The position numbers were made by a program, and so were the translations under genes. A DNA stretch of 44,967 nt, from NCBI GenBank assembly GCA_946482545.1, contig CAMLRX010000024.1, positions 1 through 44,967 of the forward strand, in the 5' to 3' direction. The notes below the pieces were generated by a model that worked only from the letters and a program-made list of their open reading frames with translations, made no database searches and was not told where the DNA came from. This document shows, one piece after another, positions 15,570-25,452 of the stretch (position 1 is the first letter of the stretch; each line of letters begins with the position of its first letter). The DNA comes from an uncultured Flavihumibacter sp. (lineage in GTDB: Bacteria > Bacteroidota > Bacteroidia > Chitinophagales > Chitinophagaceae).

Positions 15570-18500
15570 TTACTTCTTTCTCTCCGCCCGAAATTCAGAA
15601 GGCGTCATATGATATGCCGCACGGAAAACCTTCGTGAAATAGTTCGCGTTGGTAAATCCCGTTTCATAAGCCACTTCGGTAATTGTTTTGTCTGTTCTTT
15701 CCAGCAGCTCTTTTGCTTTCTCCAGTTTTACCGAACGGATAAACTCAACCGGTGTTACTCCTACATATTCCATGAGTTTATTGTACAGGGAAGCCCTGCT
15801 GATAAAGAGATGTGTACTCAATACTTCCACGGACAACTGCTGGTTGTCGAGGTTTTCATAAATGAAGTTGAGCGCTTTCTGTAGGAATTCTTCTTTCTCT
15901 GACAGTACTTCAGATTTAGGAAGACCCACTGTTACTTTTTTGGAATAAGTATCTTTAAACGACTGGTTCAGCAGCAGGATGTTGTGCAGTTTCGCCTGCA
16001 ATACCGCGAAGTCGAAAGGTTTGGTCATATAATCGATCGCGCCGGATTCCAGTCCGTACAACACATTATCAGGTGTATTGGCCGCCGTAAGCAGGATCAC
16101 AGGGATGTTTTTTGTTTTTTTATCTGCTTTCAGTTTCTGCGCGAGCTCCAGCCCGTTCATCAGCGGCATCTGTACATCACTTACCACAATATCGGGGTGG
16201 TGCAACAAAGCCTGTTCCCAGCCTGATTTTCCATCTGCGGCTTCCACAATGCGGTATAGAGAACGGAGGTTTTCCCTGATGTAAAAGCGGAAATCCTCAT
16301 CATCTTCCACAATAAGGATGCAGGGCAGACTATGATCGACAGCGGGTGCTGATGCAGTTGCATTACCCGGAACATTTTCCCCGACTGGAGATTCCCGTAA
16401 AACAACAGGCTTCGTTTCACTACCGGCGCTTTCCAGCGAAAGATCGAAGAAGAAAGTACTTCCTCTGCCCACTTTACTTTCTACTGTAAGCCTGCCGCCG
16501 TGCAGTTGCACGAATTCCTTGGTGATGGCCAGTCCGATACCGGTGCCGTGGTTCAGTATGTCAGGTGTGGTTTCGTGTTGAAAGAAGCTTTCGAATATAC
16601 GTTCCCGTGCCTCTTCAGGAATACCGATGCCGGTATCTGACACAGAAATTTTCAGGTGAACGTTGCCGCTGGATTCCGCTACGGGAAGGGCTTCCACGCG
16701 AACATGTATGCGCCCGTTTTCCGGGGTGAACTTGAATGCGTTCGAGAGAATATTGAAGAGAATGCGCTCAATTTTATCGTGGTCGAATAAGGTGTGGGCT
16801 TCCGGAACCTCGCTTTCGAACCGGAGTTCGATCTTTTTCCTGCGTGCCAGGTCCTGGAAGGAATCACAAACATCTTTCATGAAAGCGATGATATTGCCTT
16901 CACTGCGCTGCAGCTTCAGTTCCCGTTCTTCCATTTTCCTGAAATCGAGCAGTTGGTTCACCAGGTTCAGCAACCGTCTTGCGTTACGCCGGATCAGGCC
17001 GAGCTGGCCTGCGTGGGGTTCTTCCTTTACATGCCCAATGAGCGTTTCTACCGGTCCGGTGATGAGGGAGATCGGGGTCCTGAATTCATGACTGAGGTTG
17101 GTGAGGAACTTGATCTTGATCTGATCAAGCTTGTGGAGGTACTCTGCTTCTTTCCTTTCCCTTTCAATCAGTTCTTTCGCCTTTTGCCTTTCCTGTTCCA
17201 GCTCGAAGCGGGTACGTATTTTCCTGATGCCGAGGCGCCTTAAATAAAGGATGATTCCGAGTGCGAGCAGCAGGTAAAGCATGTAAGCATAGATAGATCG
17301 CCACAAGGGTGGGTCCACATGGATTCTGATGGCGCGCCCGGTTTCGTTCCAAACGCCATCGTTGTTGCTGGCGCGTACTCGGAAAGTATAGTTACCCGGG
17401 GGAATATTGGCGAAATAAACACTGTGTTCCTTGCCCACTTTTACCCAGTCTCTGTCGAGCCCTTCCATTTTGTACTCATATTGGTTGGCTTCGGGAACCG
17501 TGAAGTCGAGTGCTTCGAAGGCGATGGAGAAGCCCTGTTGGTATTTGAGGCTTATTTCATCGGCCAGGAGTATCGACTTTTCAATCGGTCCTTTGGGGGA
17601 AGGAGAAACAGATTGGTTGTCCACTTTCAGGTCGGTGAGCACTACTTCGGGGATGTTGCGGTTGGTTTTGAGGTTGGCGGGGTTGAAATAGTTGAAGCCG
17701 TTTTGTCCACCGAAAAAAAGTGCGCCATCGGGCATCATAATGCCTGCGCCACCCATAAATGCCCCGGCCTGCAGTCCCTCGTTCACCGAGTAGTTCTTGA
17801 AACGCAGGGTGGCGGGATCATAGCAACTGAGTCCGTTGTTGGTACTGATCCATATTTTCCCGCCCTGGTCCTCAATGATCTTATACACCATTCCATTGGC
17901 GAGACCATCTTTTTCAGACAGTGTTTCGAAGGTGCTGCTGCCTTTTTTAAGCAGGCCAACGCCGTTGCCGCCTGTTCCGGCCCATACATTTCCGCGTGAA
18001 TCTTCGAGGATGGACAGGATATAATCGGCGGGAAGCCTGCTGTTGGCCTTGGTATAATACCTTGTGGCACCGCCTGCGGGATCCACCACGGAGATGCCTG
18101 CGCCATAGGTGCCGATCCAGATGCGACCTGCCTTGTCTTCCTCGAAAGCGCGGATGAACCTGCTGGCGGGTCTGGCAGGGTCGTTCTCTTTTTCAGGATC
18201 ATGCAGGAACCATGTAATGGTTCCGCCGGGAGCTATGATATTGATGCCGCCGCCGTTCGTGCCGACCCATATATTTCCCCGGCGGTCTTCCAGCAGGCAG
18301 AATATGTTGTCGCTGGTGAGGTTTCCGGCACCCTCTCCTTTAATATATTGCTGGTGGGTTCCGTTGGCAGGGTCGTAACGATATATACCATCTGTATAGG
18401 TTCCTACCCACAACTTATTGTTGCCGGCCATTTCCAGGGCGAGGATGGTGAGCCCGCTTTTGGTATTGTCGGAATTGACGGCGAAGGGGAGATTAATCGG

Positions 18501-19694
18501 GTTGAGTAAGCCTGTATTCCGGTGGTAAAGGTGCAATCCGCCGCCATCAGTGCCTACGAATACATCGTTGTTGTGGCCGGCGAAGGAGGTGACTACCGGC
18601 GATCGCAGGCCGAAAGGATCAAACGGGCTGTATTCTTTCAGTCCGAAATAGTTGAAGTTTTCATCATATTTGTTCAGGCCCCCACCGAAAGTGCCCACCC
18701 AGTAGATGCCCTGCGGATCAATTAATATGGACCGGATCGATCGGCCACTGATGCTTCTTGGGTTCCGCTTTTCAGGCAGGCAAACTGTAAGTTGTCCGGT
18801 GGCTGTTTCCAGTATATGCAATCCCATTTCAGTGCCGATCCAAAGCCTGCCCTTATTGTCGGCTTCTAATGTAAATACGATCCCGGAACTTAATTTAAAC
18901 GGAGAGGACCGGGTGTTGTAATTCCGGAAAGCGGATTGCTCGGGGAGAAACCTGGCAAGGCCATTATCGGTTCCGATCCAGATGGTCCCGTTCTTTTCCT
19001 CTACTATTTTATTGACGATGTTGTGGGGGAGGCCCGAAGTATCGCCGTTTTTATGGACAAAGTGCTTCAATTGCTGTCTTTGTGGATCGTACCAGTACAG
19101 GCCCTCGTGTGTACCTACCCAGATATTGCGGCGGCTGTCCTCCAGAAAACAGAGGCTGACTTTCCCGCTGAGTGCGGAAAGCAACTGTTGGTACTTTCCG
19201 CCGGTGGTTTGCTTTCCTGTTTCGGGATTTATTATATATAAGCCACCGTAGCTGCATACCCATACGTTCCCGTCCTTATCTCCATCAATAGCCGTGATGC
19301 CCACGCCGGGTTGCCCGGGGCCTCCGGAGGGGTAGTTGGAAATGGAATCCTGTGTTCTTTCGTAAATACTGAGGCCGCCCCCGTTGGTGCCGATCCAGAT
19401 GCGCCCGTTCCTGCTCTCAAAAAGAGCGGTGATGTGGTTGGCCTTCAGACTGTTGGGCCGCGCCGGGTCGTGTCGGTAAGCTTTAAAATTGGTGCCATCA
19501 AACCGGTTGAGTCCGTCCTCTGTAGCCAGCCATATAAAGCCGAAACTGTCCTTCAGGATATCATAAACAGTTGCGGAGGACAACCCCTGTCTCGAGGAAT
19601 ATTTCCTGAAACTCAGTTCAGCGGGCTGCGCCTTAAGCGAAAAGCTTACGGAAATAGCGAGGAGGATTGTAGTTACATAGCTATATATCTTCAT
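15570..19694 (-). CDS. Hybrid two-component system regulator (HTCS) of the xylan locus
   Basis: One-protein signalling system of 1374 residues. Start chosen at ATG 19694, which gives signal peptide MKIYSYVTTILLAISVSFSL; the ATG at 19745 adds 17 unlikely residues. In order: about 14 periplasmic propeller blades (GFIWLATEDGLNRFDG, GRIWIGTNGGGLSIY and others), Y_Y_Y domain with FRVRASNNDGVWNE (about 700-770), one membrane helix (YAYMLYLLLALGIILYL), HisKA with SHEFRTP (H869), HATPase with GTGIGLAI, receiver with D1173 (VVSDVQMP) and AraC helix-turn-helix (ITEVAYETGFTNANYFTKVF). In characterised Bacteroidota HTCS proteins the propeller binds an oligosaccharide. Placement divergent from xusA suggests a xylan-derived ligand. 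All catalytic residues are present. Confidence 0.95.
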   Translation of the reverse strand: MKIYSYVTTILLAISVSFSLKAQPAELSFRKYSSRQGLSSATVYDILKDSFGFIWLATEDGLNRFDGTNFKAYRHDPARPNSLKANHITALFESRNGRIWIGTNGGGLSIYERTQDSISNYPSGGPGQPGVGITAIDGDKDGNVWVCSYGGLYIINPETGKQTTGGKYQQLLSALSGKVSLCFLEDSRRNIWVGTHEGLYWYDPQRQQLKHFVHKNGDTSGLPHNIVNKIVEEKNGTIWIGTDNGLARFLPEQSAFRNYNTRSSPFKLSSGIVFTLEADNKGRLWIGTEMGLHILETATGQLTVCLPEKRNPRSISGRSIRSILIDPQGIYWVGTFGGGLNKYDENFNYFGLKEYSPFDPFGLRSPVVTSFAGHNNDVFVGTDGGGLHLYHRNTGLLNPINLPFAVNSDNTKSGLTILALEMAGNNKLWVGTYTDGIYRYDPANGTHQQYIKGEGAGNLTSDNIFCLLEDRRGNIWVGTNGGGINIIAPGGTITWFLHDPEKENDPARPASRFIRAFEEDKAGRIWIGTYGAGISVVDPAGGATRYYTKANSRLPADYILSILEDSRGNVWAGTGGNGVGLLKKGSSTFETLSEKDGLANGMVYKIIEDQGGKIWISTNNGLSCYDPATLRFKNYSVNEGLQAGAFMGGAGIMMPDGALFFGGQNGFNYFNPANLKTNRNIPEVVLTDLKVDNQSVSPSPKGPIEKSILLADEISLKYQQGFSIAFEALDFTVPEANQYEYKMEGLDRDWVKVGKEHSVYFANIPPGNYTFRVRASNNDGVWNETGRAIRIHVDPPLWRSIYAYMLYLLLALGIILYLRRLGIRKIRTRFELEQERQKAKELIERERKEAEYLHKLDQIKIKFLTNLSHEFRTPISLITGPVETLIGHVKEEPHAGQLGLIRRNARRLLNLVNQLLDFRKMEERELKLQRSEGNIIAFMKDVCDSFQDLARRKKIELRFESEVPEAHTLFDHDKIERILFNILSNAFKFTPENGRIHVRVEALPVAESSGNVHLKISVSDTGIGIPEEARERIFESFFQHETTPDILNHGTGIGLAITKEFVQLHGGRLTVESKVGRGSTFFFDLSLESAGSETKPVVLRESPVGENVPGNATASAPAVDHSLPCILIVEDDEDFRFYIRENLRSLYRIVEAADGKSGWEQALLHHPDIVVSDVQMPLMNGLELAQKLKADKKTKNIPVILLTAANTPDNVLYGLESGAIDYMTKPFDFAVLQAKLHNILLLNQSFKDTYSKKVTVGLPKSEVLSEKEEFLQKALNFIYENLDNQQLSVEVLSTHLFISRASLYNKLMEYVGVTPVEFIRSVKLEKAKELLERTDKTITEVAYETGFTNANYFTKVFRAAYHMTPSEFRAERKK

Positions 19695-20361
19695 ATGGTT
19701 AAGCCTGGGTATTAGTGGGCAAGGAGTCGCTGTTTGGGAATGCAATAATACTTTTCCGTCCTGAAATCCGGATTATTGGAAACGGTTGCAATAATCTTTC
19801 GACGCTTTTTTACCGGCGTGTACTTCGGTCAAATCCGGCTAAACATTCAGGTGGTACAGCAGTTAAGTACACTCAAATTTCAATAAAATTTTTCCCTTTT
19901 CCTACGAGGCAAATAAAAAGAAATCGGTTGCATTTTAGTATTAATATTGAATTTCATTTAATTATAAAGTGTATAATAATTTATATAACAGAATCGCTAG
20001 ACAATATTACCCTAAATTTAGAGAATCTTACTATACGCCTTTGGAATAGGCATCTACTTTTGAATCGAAGCGGCTTGTTAACGAGGCCGGTTCAATTTCC
20101 CGGAAAATCGTAATTGCCAAAATTTTAAAAACGATTGCAATGAAACCAAAACGATGCTTATGCCCTGGCAGCTTCTGCCCCTTTTCAATTAGTGTCAATC
20201 TTACATTTATCAGAACGGATTAAAATAGTCTGCGGTTCCTCTGGAAGGCGGACATTTTGGTTTTCGGTCCGCAGCATATAGCTTTTGCTGATATGTTCCA
20301 AGCTGAGGAGCTGTTGTACTCTTTGTATCCCTACATCATTCACAAACCAAAAAAGCTCAAA
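19695..20361. promoter_or_regulatory. Control region between HTCS gene and xus cluster
   Basis: This 667-base gap is AT-rich in its middle (about 19870-20060) and holds no credible gene. It contains three direct copies of CGRTTGCA on the plus strand at 19783-19790, 19925-19932 and 20132-20139; the first and third extend to AAACGNTTGCAAT. It also has the palindrome AATCCGGATT (19765-19774) and TGCAATAAT at 19741 and 19787. These are candidate sites for the AraC domain of the HTCS or another regulator. Site function is inference. Confidence 0.5.
20055..20062 (+). promoter_or_regulatory. Candidate -7 box upstream of xusA
   Basis: TACTTTTG fits TAnnTTTG exactly and is followed by AATC, as at 1163. 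No good -33 element at the usual spacing. If used, it would give a leader of about 300 bases before the xusA ATG. Confidence 0.3.
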
Positions 20362-23300
20362 ATGATTTCAAGTTTAAACTTGCGGAAGCGGTTGCTTACG
20401 GCTGCGGTTGCGCTGTTGGCGATGGTTGTCTGCTCGCCCGTGCAGGCGCAGGATGCGCGGGTGGTGCGCGGCGTGGTGCTTGATGCGCTGCAGGTGCCGG
20501 TGAACGGCGCTTCGGTGCGGGTATTACAGGCAACTGCCAGTACAAAAACGGATGCGGAAGGCAAATTCTCCCTGAATGTGCCGGCCAACAGGCGGATATT
20601 ACAGGTGAGCCATGTGGGAAAGGCCACCCAGGATGTAAACATTGGTACCCAGGATTACGTGGTGATTACTATGAAGGACAGTACTTCGGAGATGGATGAA
20701 GTGATCGTGGTGGGGTATGGTAAGCAGAAAAAAGAGTTGGTAGTGTCGGCAGTAAGCCAGACAACGGGTAAAATCCTGGAGCGTGCGGGAGGTGTTTCCA
20801 ATATCGGCGCTGCACTTACCGGAAACGTGCCGGGACTTATAACGGCACAAAGTACTGGTTTACCTGGGGAAGAGGATCCGCAGTTACTGATTCGTGGGCG
20901 AAGCACATGGAATGATGCCAGTCCGCTGGTATTGGTAGACGGCGTTGAAAGAACTATGAACAGTGTTGATATCGGTTCTGTAGAAACAGTTACGGTTTTG
21001 AAAGATGCCTCAGCAACGGCGGTTTTTGGATCGCGCGGCGCAAATGGTGTTATCCTCATCACTACAAAAAGAGGTAAGCTGGGCAGGGCATCAATCAGAG
21101 GCACGGTTAATACGATTGTAAAGGTTCCTTCAAAATTGCCTGGAAAATATGACGCGTACGATGCCCTCCGAATGAGGAATGAGGCAATTGAATATGAACT
21201 GGCGCTCAAGCCGGAAAGTTGGAACAATTATCTTCCCCAGAGTGTCCTGGACAAATACCGGAATCCCGCCAATCAACAGGAAGCAGAAAGGTACCCCAAT
21301 GTGGATTGGGTAGAGGCGCTGTTTAAAGACTATGCAACTTCGAACAACGCAAACATCAACATCAGTGGGGGGACAAAAGCGGTTAAGTATTTTAACAGTA
21401 TTGACTTCCTTAGTGAAGGCGATCTCTTCAAGATATACGAAAACAAAAGAGGATATAATCCGGGTTTTGGTTTCAAAAGGTTGAACGTACGCAGTAACCT
21501 TGATTTTCAGTTAACGCCTTCTACCTTGTTAAAAACCAACCTTTCCGGTTCTTATGGGGTAAGAAAGAGCCCCTGGGGGTTCCAAAGCGGGAGTTATGGT
21601 TCCTGGATTGATGCTTACACTACTGCTCCTGACGTTTTTGTGCCGGTTTACGAAGATGGTACCTGGGGCTATTACGCGCCCAATGAGGGCCGGGCGGAGA
21701 ACTCTGCAAGAAGTCTTGCCCTGGGTGGCGTACAGTTTCAGACAGCTACCCGTATCACCACTGATTTCGTTCTGGAACAGAACCTGGATATGCTGGTAAA
21801 AGGACTGAAATTCTCCGGGACACTTTCTATGGATAACAACTTTGTTGAAAGCAACAGGGGCATCAACGATCTGTACAATGATGCACAAAGAAAATGGATC
21901 GATCCGGTTACCGGAATTGCCACTTACAAACTTGCTTTTGACGGCGTTACCAATTTTGATTTCCAGGAAGGAATCAAATGGACGCCTTCAGGCGGAAACG
22001 TTTCTGGTAATGAGCGCCGGTTGTTCTACCAGCTACAACTGAATTACGCCAAAACATTTGCCGACAAACACAGTGTTTCAGTGATGGGGCTGTTGAACAG
22101 GAATGTAAGAGCGAATGGAAGTGAAATCCCTTCCTACAGGGAAGATTGGGTTTTTCGCAGCAGTTACAGTTATGAAAACAAATACACTATTGAATACAGT
22201 GGCGCTTATAACGGTTCTGAAAAGTTCAGCGCGGAAAACCGCTTTTCCTTCTTTTCTTCCGGAGGGCTTAACTGGATGATGTCAAGAGAGAAGTTTATGA
22301 ATTCAGTGAAATTTGTAGACATGCTGAAGCTAAGGGCCTCGTATGGCCAAACCGGCTTTGATAATGTTGGGGGTACAAGGTTTTTGTACCTTACGGAGTG
22401 GGCGTTTGGTGGAAGATCAAGGCTGGGCATGAATGGCGAAGGTGCGGAGCAAAGTCCTTACAACTGGTACAGGGAAATGAGTGTGGGCAATCCTAATCTG
22501 CAATGGGAGGAGTCACAGAAGTATAACGTGGGTGTTGAATATGAACTGTTCAGAGGGCTTATTAAGGGGAAGGCTGATTTCTTCTACGACAAACGTTCCA
22601 ATATCCTGTTAAGTGGTAGTCCTAATGCGAACCCAAGGAGGACAGTACCTTCTTATTACGGGGCAACGCCTGCGGTAGCGAACCTTGGAAAGGTGGATTC
22701 CAAAGGATATGAACTGGAACTGAGTTTCAGTAAAAACCTCAATCGTAATGCGAGGGTTTGGGCCGATCTGAATATGACCCATAGCCAGAACCGTGTGATG
22801 GAGTCGGATGACCCCGCTTTGTTGAAGGCCTATCAGAAAAATGAAGGGTACCAGATCGGTCAGACCAGGTCTTATGTAAGCCAGGGCTATTATAATACAT
22901 GGGATGAACTGTATGGCAGTACCGTACACAATGCAAACGACCTCCAGAAATTACCCGGGAACTATCATATTGTAGATTATAACGGGGATGGTGTGGTAGA
23001 TGCTCAGGACGAAATCCCTTATGGTCATACAGGCTGGCCGCAAAATACTTACAATGCCACCTTTGGTTTCGACTGGAAAGGCTTTACTGTCTTCGCCCAG
23101 TTCTACGGAGTGAACAATGTTACGCGCCAGGTTGTGTTCAATAGCATGACCTCTCAAAGCCACCTCGTATATGAGGAAGGGTCTTATTGGTCAAAAAACA
23201 ATATCAACGCTGATGTTCCCATGCTGCGTTGGCTTTCCACACCGGCCGGGTATTACAGAGGTACTCAGTATATGCATGATGGCGCTTACCTGAGGTTGAA

Positions 23301-23511
23301 AAATGCGGAAGTGGCTTATGCATTTACTGCAGGTCAGGTAAAACGGTTCGGACTTTCAGGATTACGTATTTACCTGAATGGTAATAACCTGATTACCTGG
23401 AGCAAAATGCCCGACGACAGAGAGTCCAACTTTGCCGGAACAGGATGGGCCTCCCAAGGTGCCTATCCTACAGTGAAACGCTACAATTTGGGCGCAAACA
23501 TTACTTTCTAA
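20362..23511 (+). CDS. xusA: XusA: SusC-type TonB-dependent transporter, xylan locus
   Basis: Outer-membrane transporter of 1049 residues, first gene of the xylan utilisation cluster. The ATG at 20362 gives a proper signal peptide (KRLLTAAVALLAMVVCSPVQAQ); an upstream ATG at 20257 is less likely. A carboxypeptidase-regulatory-like domain lies at about 34-110, the TonB box EVIVVGYGKQ at about 117-126, the plug at about 130-240 (LVLVDGVERTMNSVDIGSVE, VTVLKDASATAVFGSRGANG, ILITTKRGK), and the barrel runs to a terminal Phe (NLGANITF). No STN domain, so it does not signal through FecR. Gene order xusABCDE-xyn10C matches the core xylan cluster described in Prevotella and Bacteroides; substrate by this context. 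Confidence 0.95.
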   Translation: MISSLNLRKRLLTAAVALLAMVVCSPVQAQDARVVRGVVLDALQVPVNGASVRVLQATASTKTDAEGKFSLNVPANRRILQVSHVGKATQDVNIGTQDYVVITMKDSTSEMDEVIVVGYGKQKKELVVSAVSQTTGKILERAGGVSNIGAALTGNVPGLITAQSTGLPGEEDPQLLIRGRSTWNDASPLVLVDGVERTMNSVDIGSVETVTVLKDASATAVFGSRGANGVILITTKRGKLGRASIRGTVNTIVKVPSKLPGKYDAYDALRMRNEAIEYELALKPESWNNYLPQSVLDKYRNPANQQEAERYPNVDWVEALFKDYATSNNANINISGGTKAVKYFNSIDFLSEGDLFKIYENKRGYNPGFGFKRLNVRSNLDFQLTPSTLLKTNLSGSYGVRKSPWGFQSGSYGSWIDAYTTAPDVFVPVYEDGTWGYYAPNEGRAENSARSLALGGVQFQTATRITTDFVLEQNLDMLVKGLKFSGTLSMDNNFVESNRGINDLYNDAQRKWIDPVTGIATYKLAFDGVTNFDFQEGIKWTPSGGNVSGNERRLFYQLQLNYAKTFADKHSVSVMGLLNRNVRANGSEIPSYREDWVFRSSYSYENKYTIEYSGAYNGSEKFSAENRFSFFSSGGLNWMMSREKFMNSVKFVDMLKLRASYGQTGFDNVGGTRFLYLTEWAFGGRSRLGMNGEGAEQSPYNWYREMSVGNPNLQWEESQKYNVGVEYELFRGLIKGKADFFYDKRSNILLSGSPNANPRRTVPSYYGATPAVANLGKVDSKGYELELSFSKNLNRNARVWADLNMTHSQNRVMESDDPALLKAYQKNEGYQIGQTRSYVSQGYYNTWDELYGSTVHNANDLQKLPGNYHIVDYNGDGVVDAQDEIPYGHTGWPQNTYNATFGFDWKGFTVFAQFYGVNNVTRQVVFNSMTSQSHLVYEEGSYWSKNNINADVPMLRWLSTPAGYYRGTQYMHDGAYLRLKNAEVAYAFTAGQVKRFGLSGLRIYLNGNNLITWSKMPDDRESNFAGTGWASQGAYPTVKRYNLGANITF

Positions 23512-23520
23512 GATTTTACT

Positions 23521-25410
23521 ATGAAAAAGAATATAAAATTGTTATTGACCGCATGCACAGTGGCTGCGGCTATAGGTCTGGGCTCATGTACAAAATTTCT
23601 TGACAGGGCACCTGAGTCCATCATCTCGGAGGATGATGCCTATAAAAATTTTATCGCTTTTCAGGGTTTCACAGAGGAACTTTACCACTGTATTCCTGAT
23701 TTTACAAACGCTTACTGGACCAATTCCTGGAACTGGGGAGAAGATGAGATACAGTCTACTTCAAGGGATTTCCACTTTATCGTGAAAATCGACAATGGTG
23801 ATTTCTGGGGATGGCAATCCCAGTTCGATGGATGGCAGGCCGGATGGATGGACAGAAACAATACAAGTACCAACGATGATCGTTTCGCGAAGTCGCTCTG
23901 GAAGCTTGGTTGGTATGGTATCCGGAAAGCGAACATGGGATTGGAAAATATTGATAAACTGACTGAAGGAACCCAGGAAGAACGGGATCTTATTAAAGGA
24001 CAGTTGTTGTTTTTCAGGGGTTGGTTTCATTTTATGTTCATGCAGTATTTCGGTGGCCTGCCATACATAGATTACGTTTTGCCGGCAGATGAAAAGCTGA
24101 CGCTTCCGCGCCTGAAATACCATGAGTGTGCTGATAAGGCTGCTGCCGATTTCAGGGAAGCTGCGAACCTGTTGCCACTTAACTGGGATAATACCACTGT
24201 AGGTAAAAGAACACTGGGTAAGAACCAATTGCGCATTAATAAAATCATGGCGCTCGGGTACCTCGGTAAAAATTACCTCTGGGCTGGAAGTCCACTGATG
24301 AACAAAGAATCTACAGGGAGCGAAACTTACAATACGGAATACTGCAAAAAGGCCGCCGATGCTTTTGCTGAACTGCTGCAGTTTTGTGAATCCGGCGAAG
24401 CGCCCTACAGCCTCCTGCCTTTCGCCCAATATTCTACCAATTTCTACACTACCGGCCAGAACTGGGCCATGCCCGGAGGAACGGAAGCTATTTTCAGGGG
24501 GCCTTATTTTGGCGCCCACGGGTCTACCTATGGTACCGCCAGGCAATATGCGCCATCGCCCATCCTGATTGATGGGGACGTTAAATTCCTGCCTACTTCC
24601 AATTATGTGAATTATTACGGAATGGCAAATGGTCTCCCTATTAAAAATATTGCCCAGGCAGATCCGGAATCAGGGTATGACCCTCAATATCCCTGGAAGG
24701 GAAGAGATCCCCGGTTTTATAATGATATTGTTTTTGATGGTGTGAAATGCGTTCAGGGAAGTATTCCTTCAGCGCAGGAAGAAGGAAACAGGTATGCTAA
24801 TCTTCATACCGGAGGAAGTTACAGGAATATATCTACCGGTAGCCGTACAGGATACCTGTTGTATAAGTTTATTCCGCGAAGCGCAAACAAGTTCGATAAC
24901 GGTGACAGCTATGATAAGAGCCTGAACATTCACCTGCCCTACATGCGGCTTGCTGATATTTACCTGATGTACGCTGAAGCGGCTGCCATGGGCTATGGCG
25001 CTCCCTCAGGTAAAACACCTTCGTATTCACGTACCGCCATTGATGCGATCAATGTACTGCGCGACAGGGCCGGAGTAGCGCATGTGCATGCGAAGTTTAC
25101 TGCTTCCCTTGATGTGTTTCTCGAAGAAGTAAGGCGTGAACGTGCCGTTGAGCTTTCTTTTGAAGGTCATCGTTTCAACGATCTCCGTCGCTGGATGTTG
25201 CTGATTAAGAGTCCATACACATTGAAAAAGTCTGTGGAGTTTGACCGCGCCGGACCAATCAATACCACTGATCCTACTGCCAACAGAGTGCTCAATCTGC
25301 GCGAAGTAACCATTCTTGAAAGGAAATACACAGAAAAACATTACTGGCTTCCATTGAAAAATGCCGATGCCAATATGTACCTCGAGTTCCGTCAAAACCC
25401 GGGATGGTAA
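23521..25410 (+). CDS. xusB: XusB: SusD-type glycan-binding lipoprotein
   Basis: Surface lipoprotein of 629 residues paired with XusA, starting nine bases after it. The lipobox ends at Cys23 (AAIGLGSC) followed by TKFLDRAPES. Helical SusD core: GQLLFFRGWFHFMFMQYFGG at about 160-180 and MALGYLGKNYLWAGSPLMN. The C-terminal SusD fold reads LPYMRLADIYLMYAEAAAMG and RRERAVELSFEGHRFNDLRR near residues 540-560. The N-terminal part is unusually Trp- and Asn-rich (YWTNSWNWGEDE, GDFWGWQSQFDGWQAGWMD), which suits stacking onto sugar rings. Expected to bind xylo-oligosaccharides and close the lid of XusA. Confidence 0.94.
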   Translation: MKKNIKLLLTACTVAAAIGLGSCTKFLDRAPESIISEDDAYKNFIAFQGFTEELYHCIPDFTNAYWTNSWNWGEDEIQSTSRDFHFIVKIDNGDFWGWQSQFDGWQAGWMDRNNTSTNDDRFAKSLWKLGWYGIRKANMGLENIDKLTEGTQEERDLIKGQLLFFRGWFHFMFMQYFGGLPYIDYVLPADEKLTLPRLKYHECADKAAADFREAANLLPLNWDNTTVGKRTLGKNQLRINKIMALGYLGKNYLWAGSPLMNKESTGSETYNTEYCKKAADAFAELLQFCESGEAPYSLLPFAQYSTNFYTTGQNWAMPGGTEAIFRGPYFGAHGSTYGTARQYAPSPILIDGDVKFLPTSNYVNYYGMANGLPIKNIAQADPESGYDPQYPWKGRDPRFYNDIVFDGVKCVQGSIPSAQEEGNRYANLHTGGSYRNISTGSRTGYLLYKFIPRSANKFDNGDSYDKSLNIHLPYMRLADIYLMYAEAAAMGYGAPSGKTPSYSRTAIDAINVLRDRAGVAHVHAKFTASLDVFLEEVRRERAVELSFEGHRFNDLRRWMLLIKSPYTLKKSVEFDRAGPINTTDPTANRVLNLREVTILERKYTEKHYWLPLKNADANMYLEFRQNPGW

Positions 25411-25452
25411 CCATTGCTATTATATCATACTGTAATGATTAAAGAATCGATA

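Noticed and set aside
19715..20113. 132-residue plus-strand frame in the HTCS-xusA gap
   Set aside because: AT-driven composition, rich in Ile, Asn and Arg, no export signal or domain; the region looks regulatory.
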